Of a stretch of DNA of 64,000 bases, positions 54,267 to 63,873 are shown piece after piece (positions within the stretch are counted from its first letter, which is position 1; the number at the start of each line of letters is the position of its first letter). Source of the stretch: Desulfovibrio ferrophilus (lineage in GTDB: Bacteria; Desulfobacterota; Desulfovibrionia; Desulfovibrionales; Desulfovibrionaceae); the NCBI RefSeq assembly GCF_003966735.1, contig NZ_AP017378.1, forward strand, positions 1,535,501 through 1,599,500, read 5' to 3'. The notes beneath the pieces were generated by a model. It was not told the DNA's origin and searched no databases. It was given only the letters and a program-made list of their open reading frames with translations. Both the position numbers and the translations under genes were made by a program.

Positions 54267-55541
54267 TCAACCGCAGCCTTCGCCGCCGCCGGCCCCACCA
54301 CAGCCCATGGCACAGCCGCCCTTGCGGGCCTTGAAGGCAGCCAGATCGCCATCACCGAAATGAGCACTCAAGACATCGCTGATGAATCCAGTACAAGCTT
54401 CCACCTGAATACCGCTCTCTTCCAACAGCAGACTTGGGGTTTCACCTGCTGCGGCGCAAAAGATGGCGCTGCAATCCTTCAAGGTCTTTGCCAAGGCCTC
54501 CCATCGCTTAGGGCCACAGCCCGCAGGCGGAGACTGACGTTCCTCGACCATGGACAGTGCTCCATCCTGTTCTGCCCAGATCTGGAAACGTGAAGCCTCG
54601 CCCAGATGCTGATTGACCAGCATGCCCTCGCGGGTTGCCACAGCCACATAGGGACGGGCCTCGGCAACGGGCAACTCCATCTTGGAGCAGGCCGAGAGGC
54701 AACCAGCCATTTCGCCTGAAATATCATTATCCAACAGGCCAACGGCATCGGCACGGCAACGCTTGCAGTGAGTCATCTGGGGAACATGAACTCCAGCGGC
54801 CTTACGCAGGGCATTGACCTCGGCCTTGGTGGGTTCTGGAAGATGCCCAAAACCGGTTCCTGGATTGGGATACATGGGGATCAGATTATGCAAATCCACA
54901 TCCAGTCCCTTCATGACCCGGGCGATCTCCTCGACATGATGGTCATTGATCCCGGGAATGATGATGGTGTTGACCTTCACGGTGATGCCACGCGCCTTCA
55001 AACCACGGATGGATTCCAACTGACGCTCCAGAATCAGCTTGCCGGCATCCTTGCCGCGATAGACCACTTTACCGTCACGCACCCATTTATAGACCTCTCC
55101 ACCGATGACAGGGTCCACGGCGTTGACCGTAACCGTCATATGAGTCACGCCCAGGTCGGCCACGTCATCCAGATATGGAGGCAAAGCCAAGCCATTGGTG
55201 GAGACACAAAACAACAAGTCCGGAAATTTCTCGCGAATGCGACGCATGGTACCCAGCGTCTCCAGCGGATTGGCAAAGGGGTCACCGGGGCCGGCGATGC
55301 CTGCCACCGTGATTCGCGGTTCCTTGGCCAGGACATCCTCCATGTATTTGGCAGCCTGCCCGGGGGAAAGCACTGCCGAGGTCACGCCAGGGCGGGACTC
55401 ATTTACACAGTCAAACTTGCGATTGCAGAAATTGCACAGCACGTTGCACTTGGGGGCTACAGGCAAATGAACTCTGCCGCACTCGCCCTTGACGTCTTTG
55501 TTGAAACAGGGGTGCATGGTCTTGTTGCGTTCCGTGGTCAT
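54267..55541 (-). CDS. nifB: Nitrogenase cofactor biosynthesis radical SAM protein NifB
   Basis: 424 residues from ATG 55541 (AAGGAG upstream). The radical SAM cluster ligands are Cys32, Cys36 and Cys39 in APKCNVLCNFC; the SAM-binding GPGDP motif and the HCKRCRADA stretch that binds additional clusters are present. A NifX/NafY-like domain occupies the last 115 residues, ending in a Gly/Cys-rich tail. It makes NifB-co, the iron-sulfur-carbide core of FeMo-co. It is separated from nifN by repeat B and may form a separate transcript unit. Confidence 0.95.
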   Translation of the reverse strand: MTTERNKTMHPCFNKDVKGECGRVHLPVAPKCNVLCNFCNRKFDCVNESRPGVTSAVLSPGQAAKYMEDVLAKEPRITVAGIAGPGDPFANPLETLGTMRRIREKFPDLLFCVSTNGLALPPYLDDVADLGVTHMTVTVNAVDPVIGGEVYKWVRDGKVVYRGKDAGKLILERQLESIRGLKARGITVKVNTIIIPGINDHHVEEIARVMKGLDVDLHNLIPMYPNPGTGFGHLPEPTKAEVNALRKAAGVHVPQMTHCKRCRADAVGLLDNDISGEMAGCLSACSKMELPVAEARPYVAVATREGMLVNQHLGEASRFQIWAEQDGALSMVEERQSPPAGCGPKRWEALAKTLKDCSAIFCAAAGETPSLLLEESGIQVEACTGFISDVLSAHFGDGDLAAFKARKGGCAMGCGGAGGGEGCG

Positions 55542-55636
55542 GGCGATTCTCCTTGCGATCAACTCGAATTATCCGTTTCAACAGGTAGCTTGTCAGTGTC
55601 TTCAATTCTGCGGCGAGGCGATTAATTCATTTCCCC

Positions 55637-55759
55637 GCAGGCTGCTCAAAAAATTCGAAGGCAAGGCATGAGAAAAATTCAAGTTGATGCGTATTGGGCA
55701 TACGAGAGAGTTTGAATTTTTCGAGTAACGCAGCTTTCGGATACTTTTCAGCAGCCTGC
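55637..55759. repeat. Nif-region palindromic repeat B
   Basis: About 123 bases. The ends GCAGGCTGCT and AGCAGCCTGC are perfect complements; inner arms GAAAAATTCAA/TTGAATTTTTC flank a central TGCGTATTGGGCATACGA. It fills the gap between nifN and nifB and touches the nifN stop codon. Confidence 0.8.
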
Positions 55760-57126
55760 TAAATGTAGCCGTAGCCGATGTCAGAGGTGTTCTGTTTGCG
55801 TTCGATGGCCAGATTGACCAGACTGTCGAACAACCCCAATGCCCCCCGGTAACCCAAGTGCAGCAGGCGCTGCCCACCGAAGCGATCATGGATGGGGAAC
55901 CCGACGCGCAAGAGATCGGCATTCCAGTCACGGGCGTAGCGATAGCCCTTGCTGTTGCCCACCAACAGGTCCGGCTTCAGCTCTCCGGCTCGTGCAGCGA
56001 TGTCGTGGAAGTCAACCTTCTCCATGACCTCAGGCATTTCAGGCAGCAGTCCGGCACAGGTTTCGTGCACGGCCTCGGCGAAGCCTCCGCCTCCTGCACC
56101 GGTGGCGACCAGCACGGGGCGTATTCCGATTTCAGCCAAAAGTGATGTCATCCCCAGAACCATATCCTCATCGCCGTAGACCACGGCCCGCTGCCCTGCG
56201 ATGTACTTGTGACCGTCCACCAAGGCGTCCAGCAACCGTCCACGCTCAGCGGCGATAGCTTCTGGAATGGGCTGTCCGGTCAATTCGCTCAGGGTCTCCA
56301 TCAAGGCATCTGTGGCGCGAAGGCCAATGGGCATGGGCAACTGGTGGTTAACCACACCAAATCGTTTTTCCAAGGAAGCCCCGGCGGTCTTGCGCCCCAC
56401 CAGGCTGGTCCCGAATTCCAGAGAGGCTCGCGCACCCGACATGGAGCGGATTTCCTCCAGGGTCGTCCCCCCCGCTGCGATGGGCTGGTATTCGTCGTAG
56501 GTGGGACCATCCAGGGTGTCCGAATAGTCGGGCAATAACGTCAGTTCCAGATCGAAAGCTCGGCCAATCTCGCGCATATGGCGCAAATCTTCCGCAGACA
56601 CGAACCCGGACATGACGTTAACGCGTCCGGTGGGCTCGACCTGGTCCACACACAACTGCTCGGCCAGAGACAGTACCGCGCCGTGGAACCCATCCATGTG
56701 CGTACCGGAAAAACTGGGCGTGGAGACCTGCACCACGGCGGGCAGGGGCAGATCGCCGAACTCCTGGCGGAATTCATGCAGAATCATATGCACATCGTCA
56801 CCGATGGTTTCTGTCAGACAGGTCGTCGCCACCCCGATGACTTCGGGTGCGTATTTGCGCATGACGTTGATCAGGCCCTTCTTCAGATTCGGACCGCCGC
56901 CATAGATGGCATTCTTTTCGCCCAGAGCCGAGGACGCAATGTCCATGGGCTCACGGAAGTGGCTGATGATATAGCGACGCATGTAAGTGGCGCAGCCCTG
57001 AGAGCCATGCAGAAACGGAACCCCGCCAGCAACACCCTTAAAAGCCAGGGTCGCACCCAGTGGAGTGCAGAGCTTGCAGGCATTGGTGGTGGAGACGTAA
57101 TTGGTCTTGGGAGCAGTAGCGATCAT
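55759..57126 (-). CDS. nifN: Nitrogenase cofactor scaffold subunit NifN
   Basis: 455 residues from ATG 57126 (CAGGAGGTGCGTC upstream), overlapping nifE by four bases. NifK-like fold with CTPLGATLAFKG, GSQGCATYMRR and TTCLTETIGDD segments. With NifE it forms the scaffold on which NifB-co matures to FeMo-co. Position directly after nifE separates it from NifK, which is elsewhere in the operon. Ends at repeat B. Confidence 0.93.
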   Translation of the reverse strand: MIATAPKTNYVSTTNACKLCTPLGATLAFKGVAGGVPFLHGSQGCATYMRRYIISHFREPMDIASSALGEKNAIYGGGPNLKKGLINVMRKYAPEVIGVATTCLTETIGDDVHMILHEFRQEFGDLPLPAVVQVSTPSFSGTHMDGFHGAVLSLAEQLCVDQVEPTGRVNVMSGFVSAEDLRHMREIGRAFDLELTLLPDYSDTLDGPTYDEYQPIAAGGTTLEEIRSMSGARASLEFGTSLVGRKTAGASLEKRFGVVNHQLPMPIGLRATDALMETLSELTGQPIPEAIAAERGRLLDALVDGHKYIAGQRAVVYGDEDMVLGMTSLLAEIGIRPVLVATGAGGGGFAEAVHETCAGLLPEMPEVMEKVDFHDIAARAGELKPDLLVGNSKGYRYARDWNADLLRVGFPIHDRFGGQRLLHLGYRGALGLFDSLVNLAIERKQNTSDIGYGYI

Positions 57127-58559
57127 GACGCACCTCCTGCAGTGGCTGCGCAGGGCGGGCAACCCTTCCCTTCGGGGCCACGGGCCCCTGAGTCAACCGT
57201 ACCTTCAGCCCGCCCGCGCCGCCTTGGCATGAAGTTCCAGACCGGGCTCATGGCCGAGGCATGGATCTCCAATGCAAAATTGTACATGCCGATGAAGCCT
57301 TCCAGAGCGATCTTGCGCTCGTGATTGTGGTCGCAGAACCCCACACCCAGCTTGAAGGCAATGGGTCGTTCCTTGACCCCGCCCACGAACACGTCGACAT
57401 CCTTTTCCTTGATGTACTTGGACAGTTCGAGGGGGTTGGCATCATCGATAATGACCGTGCCGGGATCGGTAATGGTCGCCAACTCGCGATAGTCCTCACG
57501 GGTCCCGGTCTGAGATCCCACAAGCACAACTTTCATCCCCAGATGCCTGAAGGCCTTGATCAACGAGAACGCCTTGAAGGCCCCGCCCACGTAAATGGCT
57601 GCTCGCTTGCCCTCCAGGTCCTTGCGCAATCCGGCCAGCTTGGGCATCAGGGCTTCCAGTTCCTCGCGCACCAACTCGCTTGTACGGCGCTCGATATCCG
57701 GGTCGATGTCCTTGAAAAATTCGGCCACCTTGTACAGCGAGTCGGCCATGTCCTCGATGCCAAGATAGGAGACCCGCACGTGAGGAACGCCGTGCTCCTC
57801 TTCCATCATCTTGGCCAGATCCAGGGTCGCCCCGGAACACTGCACCAAGTTCAATGCAGCACCGTGAGCCCGTTGAACATCGGCCACCCGGCCATCACCG
57901 GTGACATTGGCCACGACTTCCACACCCATGCGTTCCAGATACTTACGGATGATCCAGATTTCACCAGCCAGATTGAAGTCACCAAAGATGTTCACGGACA
58001 GGGGACTAATGCCCGTGGTGTCAGCCGTACCCACAAGCCGGTTCATGGCCTTGCAGGCAGCGAGATAGCCTTCGCGCTTGCTGCCCTTGAAACCCTCGGA
58101 CTGCACAGGCATCACCGGAATACCGAAGCGTTCCTCGACCTTGCGACACACCGCTTCCAGATCGTCCCCGATCAGACCGACGATGCAGGTGGAATAGACA
58201 AAGGCAGCCTTGGGCTGGTGACGCTCAATGAGTTCGACCAATGCGGCTTCGAGCTTTGTCTCGCCGCCAAAGATCACATCGCGTTCCTGCAAATCGGTGG
58301 AAAAAGACAAACGGTGCAGCTCCGGTCCGGAGGATAACGCCCCCCGGATATCCCAGGTGTAGACCGCGCAACCAATGGGTCCATGCACCAGGTGCAATGC
58401 ATCAGCGATGGGATACAGCACCACTCGCGAGCCGCAGAACACGCAGGCTCGCTGGGACACGGCCCCGGCCAGACTCTCGCGGTTACAGGCCATGTCAAAG
58501 GGGCTTTCGCCTACAGTATGGATCTGACCCTTTCTTTCTTCGAGCAGCTCATTCTTCAT
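57123..58559 (-). CDS. nifE: Nitrogenase cofactor scaffold subunit NifE
   Basis: 478 residues from ATG 58559 (GCGGAGGTGCCCC upstream). NifD-like, with CVFCGSRVVLYPIADALHLVHGPIGCAVYTWD, TCIVGLIGDD and FVGGVKERPIAFKLGVGF. The region that in NifD carries the FeMo-co Cys reads LVQCSGA. The C-terminal tail (about 45 residues) is Arg/Gly-rich with a late CPPC. It overlaps the acetyltransferase gene by eleven bases at its start. Confidence 0.94.
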   Translation of the reverse strand: MKNELLEERKGQIHTVGESPFDMACNRESLAGAVSQRACVFCGSRVVLYPIADALHLVHGPIGCAVYTWDIRGALSSGPELHRLSFSTDLQERDVIFGGETKLEAALVELIERHQPKAAFVYSTCIVGLIGDDLEAVCRKVEERFGIPVMPVQSEGFKGSKREGYLAACKAMNRLVGTADTTGISPLSVNIFGDFNLAGEIWIIRKYLERMGVEVVANVTGDGRVADVQRAHGAALNLVQCSGATLDLAKMMEEEHGVPHVRVSYLGIEDMADSLYKVAEFFKDIDPDIERRTSELVREELEALMPKLAGLRKDLEGKRAAIYVGGAFKAFSLIKAFRHLGMKVVLVGSQTGTREDYRELATITDPGTVIIDDANPLELSKYIKEKDVDVFVGGVKERPIAFKLGVGFCDHNHERKIALEGFIGMYNFALEIHASAMSPVWNFMPRRRGRAEGTVDSGARGPEGKGCPPCAATAGGAS

Positions 58560-59025
58560 GGGGCACCTCCGCGGTGCAAGCATCAGTAGTCCGTAAACAG
58601 ATCATATTGGTCCGGTCCCATCCGCATCGATCATAGAATCCCAGGGCACCCGCGTTATCCCTGTCAGCCAGGAGTTGCATGCGTGTGGCGCCCTGCCCTT
58701 CGGTCCAGCGCCGCAAACGCCCCAACAGCCGTCTGCCAAGCCCACGGCCCCTGAAACGACTGTCCACCACCAGATCCTCCACCAGGGCGGAAGCCCCGCC
58801 CTCGGCAGTCGAAATGACAATCTGAGCCGTACACATGCCCACCGTCTGTCCATCCAGTTCCGCCATCAGCACGCAAGATCCCGTGTCGTCGACAAGCAGT
58901 TCAAGTCCCCGGCGCTGGCGAGCTTCATCGAACAGAAAATCCTGTTCCATGGCGCACAGTTCACCCAACAAAGGGAGAAGTTGCTCGATGTCGTGGTGAC
59001 CGGCCTGACGAATAACGATGGGCAT
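58549..59025 (-). CDS. GNAT-family N-acetyltransferase in the nif operon
   Basis: 158 residues with the acetyl-CoA-binding motif FRGRGLGRRLLGRL and the strand-helix pattern VEDLVVDSRFRG...ADRDNAGALGFYDRCGW. It would transfer an acetyl group to an amine. It lies between the ferredoxin gene and nifE with an eleven-base overlap into nifE, so it is co-expressed with the nitrogenase assembly genes; its target is unknown. Confidence 0.85.
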   Translation of the reverse strand: MPIVIRQAGHHDIEQLLPLLGELCAMEQDFLFDEARQRRGLELLVDDTGSCVLMAELDGQTVGMCTAQIVISTAEGGASALVEDLVVDSRFRGRGLGRRLLGRLRRWTEGQGATRMQLLADRDNAGALGFYDRCGWDRTNMICLRTTDACTAEVPHEE

Positions 59026-59039
59026 TGGGTTTTTTTCCT

Positions 59040-59342
59040 TTATGAAATCAAGTAGTCAGCACAGGGTTCGCCTTCTTCCAAGCCGTCCAGGATGGCATCG
59101 ATGGCTTCTTCGCTATCCACACCCTTGAACCACCAGTTGTCAGGCTGGACGACCATCACCGGCCCGGACTCGCACTGCTTCAGGCAGCCTGTTGCGGCGA
59201 TCTGACAATCCAATCCACGGTCCAGAATCTCTTCTTCGATGTATTGGAGAAAACCATTGGTTTGCTTGTGACAGAGTCCTTTGGGGTCTCCATTCGCGCG
59301 GAAGCTCTGACAGACAAGAATCATTCGTTCGGGAATCGCCAT
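59040..59342 (-). CDS. Thioredoxin-like [2Fe-2S] ferredoxin (Shethna type)
   Basis: 100 residues. Cys in ILVCQSF, GLCHKQ and ATGCLKQCESGP fit the four cluster ligands of thioredoxin-fold [2Fe-2S] ferredoxins, and PVMVVQPDNWWFKGV is a family segment. Proteins of this type occur in nif clusters and may donate electrons in cofactor assembly or protect nitrogenase. AAGGAGACGACC precedes the ATG; 14 bases separate it from the acetyltransferase gene. Confidence 0.88.
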   Translation of the reverse strand: MAIPERMILVCQSFRANGDPKGLCHKQTNGFLQYIEEEILDRGLDCQIAATGCLKQCESGPVMVVQPDNWWFKGVDSEEAIDAILDGLEEGEPCADYLIS

Positions 59343-59392
59343 GGTCGTCTCCTTTGAGGTCTCAGTGGTTAATCATTCGAGGTTCAATTGTT

Positions 59393-60577
59393 TTAGCGTT
59401 TGCCGCCACGTCCCTTGCCCTTTTCCCCGCCACCAAAGAGGACATCAACGGCCCCCTCGGCATCGGCGTCGGTTACCAGCACCTGGATACCGTGACTTCC
59501 CAGGATCTTGCGTGGACTTTCCCCCGCTCCGGCAGCCAGGAGTACAAAACAGTCGGACAGGGTCAGGGCCAATTCTTCCCAACGGGAATCACCGCCACCG
59601 GGCGCTGGAGCCGGACGCGTGCCCAGCAGACACGGCAACCCATCTTCGCGAGGCCCGTAAATCAAAAATTTGGGTGCCTGTCCCAGATGCAGGTCGATCT
59701 CCATGCCGCTTTCGCTGGCCACGGCAACATTGACGCGTGGGCCAGAGGGCTTGGGCAGGACCGGTCCAAGGCCGACGGCTTCCGATACGGGGCGTTCCAG
59801 CCCCATCAAATCCCAACCGCAGGTTTCTTCCTGAGGCATCAGCTTGAGGTACCTGCCTGCGGCCTCGCGCACTTCGCGCATGATTCCCAGGCCGGGCTGC
59901 ACCGCGAGATAGTCCTCACTTCCTTCCAGCGCGCGGTACGGCATCACCGCCATGATCGAGGCTCCGAGATCGGCCACGGTATGAGCCACGTCCCTGATAT
60001 GAGCTTCGTTACAGCCTCGGTAGACAGTGGTGTTGACCTTGACGGGGATTCCAGCCCCCACAAAGGCTTCAATGGCCCGAAGCTGATCTGAAACCAGCAA
60101 CTCGGCTGCATCAGGCAGACACAGGTTCCTAGTGCCGGGACGAATCCAGGCGTAGATCATCTCCGCCACCTTGGGGTCCACGGCGTCAACCAGCACGGTG
60201 ATATGCGCCAACCCCAATTCTGCCAGAGCATGGGCATGACCCGCAGCACCCAAACCATTCGTGGTCAGGCACAAAGGCAGCTCGGGATATTTTGCCCGCA
60301 CCAACTTCAACGTCTCCAGAGTGGATTCGGGAGTCGCCATCGGATCACCCGGACCGGTAATGCCCACGATGCCCAGTTCCGTCCCGTCCGCAAAAACAGA
60401 ATCAAGCAGGGCCAAGGCCTCGGCCGGAGGCAAAGCCTGTGTCCCGACAGAACTACCAGCGAATCGGATACGGGCCGTGGCGCGTGGTGCAACCGACAGA
60501 TGCAGCCTGCCGACACGCTTGCGCGCGCCGGGGCTGAAACAGGGATGTTCGCCTTGAATCGAGTGGACAGTGGCCAT
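59393..60577 (-). CDS. NifB paralogue lacking the radical SAM cysteines
   Basis: 394 residues from ATG 60577 (CAGGAGCAGCC upstream). It aligns with NifB along its length: HPCF near the start, GRLHLSVAPR, the GITGPGDPMATPESTLETL SAM-site region, TTNGL, and a NifX-like domain (about 285-385). At the three cluster ligands of NifB (CNVLCNFC) it has Ala33, Ile37 and Ala40, and the HCKRCRADA ligand stretch reads EETCGWDLMG. It therefore should not bind the catalytic [4Fe-4S] cluster or cleave SAM. Full length, intact frame and position between nifK and the ferredoxin argue that it is a kept, repurposed protein, perhaps a carrier or chaperone. Confidence 0.85.
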   Translation of the reverse strand: MATVHSIQGEHPCFSPGARKRVGRLHLSVAPRATARIRFAGSSVGTQALPPAEALALLDSVFADGTELGIVGITGPGDPMATPESTLETLKLVRAKYPELPLCLTTNGLGAAGHAHALAELGLAHITVLVDAVDPKVAEMIYAWIRPGTRNLCLPDAAELLVSDQLRAIEAFVGAGIPVKVNTTVYRGCNEAHIRDVAHTVADLGASIMAVMPYRALEGSEDYLAVQPGLGIMREVREAAGRYLKLMPQEETCGWDLMGLERPVSEAVGLGPVLPKPSGPRVNVAVASESGMEIDLHLGQAPKFLIYGPREDGLPCLLGTRPAPAPGGGDSRWEELALTLSDCFVLLAAGAGESPRKILGSHGIQVLVTDADAEGAVDVLFGGGEKGKGRGGKR

Positions 60578-60644
60578 GGCTGCTCCTGCTGAACCTGTTG
60601 TGAGAATCATTGCGGGGGAGGTTCGTCCTCCCCCGCAAATGGGC

Positions 60645-62018
60645 CTAGTAGACGAGTTCGAAGCTTTCTTCGGGAGCATCGCGATCCGTACGGTCCAGCA
60701 ATCGTCCCAGGATTATTTCCAAAAGCCGCAGGCCTCCCTTGTAGCCGACGGTGGGGAAGTACTGATGTCCCACGCGGTCAATGATCGGGAAGCCGAAGCG
60801 GACCAGCGGAATATCCTCATCACGGGCAATGTACTTGGCGTAGGTATTGCCAATGATCAGATCCACAGGCTCGTTCTTGATCCACTGGTGGAGCAGGAAC
60901 ATGTCACCCTTGGCAGCGATATTGACCTTGAAGGGCACATCCGCCGTCAGTTCTTCAAGTCTGGCTTTGACCTTCTTGCTCTGTGTTCCGGTCACGATAT
61001 GCACCGGGCACATGTCGATGGACACCAGGAATTCGGTCAGGGCGATCACCTGGTCGGGATCACCGGCCAGAGCAACCTTCTTGTGATAGAAGTACTGGTG
61101 CATGTCCGAGATCATATCCACCAGCTGCCCGCGCTCACGGCTCACTTCTTCGGGCACGTTGACACCGGCAATGATGCGCAAGGCATCCACGAAACGGTCA
61201 GTGGCCTTCAGGCCAAAGGGCATATCCAGCACCTTGCAGGGGACCTTGTGCTGGGTGTCCAGCAGGCGGGCTGCATCGGCAGAACACCATTCGCCCAGAG
61301 CCAGGGTGCCGATGGCATCACCCGTGCTCTTGAGTTCCTTCACGGTGGTGCCACCTTCGGGGAACATGGAGTATTTGCCGGACAGGGGGCCGTTGAGAAC
61401 ACCCGAGGTGTCCGGGAACATGGTGATGTCCACGCCAACCAGGGCAGACAGGCGTTTGATCTCTTCCATATCGGCGGGCTCGACCCAGCCGGGAATGACG
61501 TTGACTTTGCCGTTCTTCACGCCAGTGGACTCGGCCAGCTTGACCATACCTTTGACCATGTTGGAGAAGCCGGTCACGTGCGTGCCCACATAGCTGGGTG
61601 TATTGGCATAGATGACGTGTTTGCCTTCAGGGACTTTGCCGTCTTTGGTGGCCTTGTCCGTGATCTGTGGCAGATCGTCGCCGATGGTCTCGGACAAACA
61701 GGTGGTGTGCACGGCCACGACTTCGGGCTCATACACAGTGAACATGTTGTCCAGAGCCTGAACCAGGTTGGCCTGCCCACCGAACACGGATGCGCCTTCG
61801 GTGAAGGAGCTGGTTCCAGCGGAAACGGGTTCCTTGTAGTGCCTGGTCAGCATGCTGCGATGATAGGCACAGCAGCCCTGCGAACCATGACTGTGGGGCA
61901 GGCATCCGTGGACACCCAAGGCCGCGTACATGGCCCCCACCGGCTGGCAGGTCTTGGCGGGGTTGATGGTCAGAGCCTTGCGCTCAGCGACCTCATTGGG
62001 AGTATGTCTCAATAACAT
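60645..62018 (-). CDS. nifK: Nitrogenase molybdenum-iron protein beta chain
   Basis: 457 residues, the short form without the N-terminal extension of Azotobacter NifK. P-cluster ligand segments are CQPVGAMYAAL, GSQGCCAYHRS and TTCLSETIGDD. The end DAPEESFELVY is typical of NifK. GAAGGAAGATTAC precedes the ATG. It follows nifD, from which repeat C separates it, and precedes the NifB-like gene by 67 bases. Confidence 0.96.
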   Translation of the reverse strand: MLLRHTPNEVAERKALTINPAKTCQPVGAMYAALGVHGCLPHSHGSQGCCAYHRSMLTRHYKEPVSAGTSSFTEGASVFGGQANLVQALDNMFTVYEPEVVAVHTTCLSETIGDDLPQITDKATKDGKVPEGKHVIYANTPSYVGTHVTGFSNMVKGMVKLAESTGVKNGKVNVIPGWVEPADMEEIKRLSALVGVDITMFPDTSGVLNGPLSGKYSMFPEGGTTVKELKSTGDAIGTLALGEWCSADAARLLDTQHKVPCKVLDMPFGLKATDRFVDALRIIAGVNVPEEVSRERGQLVDMISDMHQYFYHKKVALAGDPDQVIALTEFLVSIDMCPVHIVTGTQSKKVKARLEELTADVPFKVNIAAKGDMFLLHQWIKNEPVDLIIGNTYAKYIARDEDIPLVRFGFPIIDRVGHQYFPTVGYKGGLRLLEIILGRLLDRTDRDAPEESFELVY

Positions 62019-62048
62019 TGTAATCTTCCTTCTCAGTTGTTTCTCTTC

Positions 62049-62174
62049 GCGGGCCGCTCAAATCGAGCCGGATGCGAGGAGCCAGGAGGAGTCAAGGCGG
62101 ACGCGTAATACTGATACGCGAGGGTTTGAACCAACCGCTGCGACAAAGCAGACGGTGCGGTTTCAACGGCCCGC
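62049..62174. repeat. Nif-region palindromic repeat C
   Basis: About 126 bases between nifD and nifK. The ends GCGGGCCG and CGGCCCGC are complementary; the centre reads ACGCGTAATACTGATACGCG. The inner arms are less regular than in repeat B. It begins 30 bases upstream of the nifK start codon and ends 7 bases after the nifD stop. Confidence 0.75.
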
Positions 62175-62181
62175 CGCTTCG

Positions 62182-63822
62182 CTATTCCCAGACGTAAGTA
62201 GCCGAGAGCTCGGGACTTTCCTGCCAGGGGGCCTTCATGTAACTCCAGACCTTGCTGTTCGTGAGGCGATCGATCTCCTTATAGAAATTGATCGCGCCCT
62301 TGAACCCGGCGTAGGGGCCGCCGGAGTCATAGCTGTGCAGCTGTTTCATGGGCACACCCAGCTTCTGAATGGAGTACTTTTCCTTGATACCCGCGCAGAA
62401 GATGTCGGGCTTCAAGATCTCCACCAGTTTTTCAGCCTCGTACTGGTTGCAGTCGTCGATGATCAGGGAACCCTTATCCATGTCAGGAATCAGGCCTTCG
62501 TATTCCTTGAACTTCAAGCCACCCTCTTCCAGAGCTGCCAACTCGGCTTCGGTTTTGCGCGGCGCATACCGGGTATCGTCGGCCTCGACAGTGATTTCCT
62601 CGATGTTACGGCTATCCGCATCCACCTTCAGATTGGGGATCACATGTCGGCCTTCGTAGTCGTCGCGGTGGGCGAACTCGTACCCGGCTGAGAGGGTCTT
62701 CATTCCCATTTCAGAGAACAGATCCTGATAGTGATGAGCACGAGAGCCACCCACAAACATCATCGCGGTCTTGCCTTCGGTACGGGTTCTCACGTCGGCA
62801 ACAACAGCTTCGATCTCAGGCATTTCTGCGGCGATGACGGCTTCGATCTTCTCGATAAACGACTTGTCGCCGAAGTAAGTCCCGATCTTGCGCAGACTCT
62901 TGGCCGTGGATTCGGCCCCGATGAAGTTCACCTTGATCCAGGGGATACCGAACTTGGTCTCGAGCATGTCAGCCACATAGTTGATGGAGCGGTGACACAT
63001 GACACAGTTCAGGTCGGCTTTGTGGGCTGAAGCGAACTGATCGTAGGTGGAGTTGCCCGAGAAGGTGGCGATGTTGGTGATACCGCACAGTTTCAGGATG
63101 CGATCTATCTCGAATCCGTCGCCGCCAATATTATACTCGCCGAGGAGGTTGATTCGGTACTCACCGGGCTTCTCCTCGTCGTTCTCGCCCACCACATGTT
63201 TGAAAATCTGGTTGTTGGCGATGTGGTGACCAGCGGACTGAGACACACCCTTGTAGCCTTCGCAGGAGAAACCAAAGACGTTGCAGTCCCCGAACTTCTC
63301 TTTCATCTGCTTCGCCACGGCATGGATGTCGTCGCCGATGAGCCCCACCGGACAGGTGGCGAAGATGGCGATGGCCTTGGGATGAAACAGGTCGTAGGCT
63401 TCCTGAATGGCAGCTGCGAGCTTCTTCTCACCACCGAAGATGATGTCCTTATCCTCCATGTCGGTGGAGAAACAGTAAGGCATGTAGTTTTCATCACCTT
63501 CGCCCGAAGCGTCAGTCTGGTTGCGCCTGGTCAGCCAGGAGTAGAATCCGCAACCGATGGGACCGTGAGTGATGTTCACGATGTCTCTGGTGGGCCCCAG
63601 AATAACGCCCTTGCAGCCTGCGTAGGTGCAGCCGCGCATGGTGATGATTCCCGGAATGGTCCGCACATTGGCGGTGATTTCCGGAGTCTCATTCTCCAGA
63701 GCTTCGTTGATCATTATCTGCTTGGCTCGCTTGCGGGCCACCTTGGGGGGATACTTCTTAAGCATCTCCTCCTTGATGTCGGTGGGCTCCCATTTCACGA
63801 GCTTCTTTTTGGCTGTGGCCAT
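62182..63822 (-). CDS. nifD: Nitrogenase molybdenum-iron protein alpha chain
   Basis: 546 residues, longer than the classic NifD (about 490) because of an insertion around residues 380-430, as in group II nitrogenases of sulfate reducers and clostridia. P-cluster segments are GCTYAGCKGV, HGPIGCGFYSW and TCPVGLIGDD. FeMo-co is held by the Cys in LNCVMCHRSINYV and the His in LHSYDSGGPYAGF. GAGGAGAGCAGAC precedes the ATG. The expected upstream genes (nifH, nifI1, nifI2) lie beyond the right edge. Confidence 0.96.
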   Translation of the reverse strand: MATAKKKLVKWEPTDIKEEMLKKYPPKVARKRAKQIMINEALENETPEITANVRTIPGIITMRGCTYAGCKGVILGPTRDIVNITHGPIGCGFYSWLTRRNQTDASGEGDENYMPYCFSTDMEDKDIIFGGEKKLAAAIQEAYDLFHPKAIAIFATCPVGLIGDDIHAVAKQMKEKFGDCNVFGFSCEGYKGVSQSAGHHIANNQIFKHVVGENDEEKPGEYRINLLGEYNIGGDGFEIDRILKLCGITNIATFSGNSTYDQFASAHKADLNCVMCHRSINYVADMLETKFGIPWIKVNFIGAESTAKSLRKIGTYFGDKSFIEKIEAVIAAEMPEIEAVVADVRTRTEGKTAMMFVGGSRAHHYQDLFSEMGMKTLSAGYEFAHRDDYEGRHVIPNLKVDADSRNIEEITVEADDTRYAPRKTEAELAALEEGGLKFKEYEGLIPDMDKGSLIIDDCNQYEAEKLVEILKPDIFCAGIKEKYSIQKLGVPMKQLHSYDSGGPYAGFKGAINFYKEIDRLTNSKVWSYMKAPWQESPELSATYVWE

Positions 63823-63873
63823 GTCTGCTCTCCTCAGAGGGTGTTATCTAACTGGTAAAACAGTACCTTTTCA

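Noticed and set aside
60570-62015. A plus-strand open frame of about 480 codons opposite nifK, with similar long frames opposite tmcB (18433-19917) and ubiD (36021-37886)
   Set aside because: They are antisense shadows: the minus-strand proteins carry full family motifs, ribosome sites and operon context, and the plus-strand translations are rich in His, Gln and Arg with no recognisable family.
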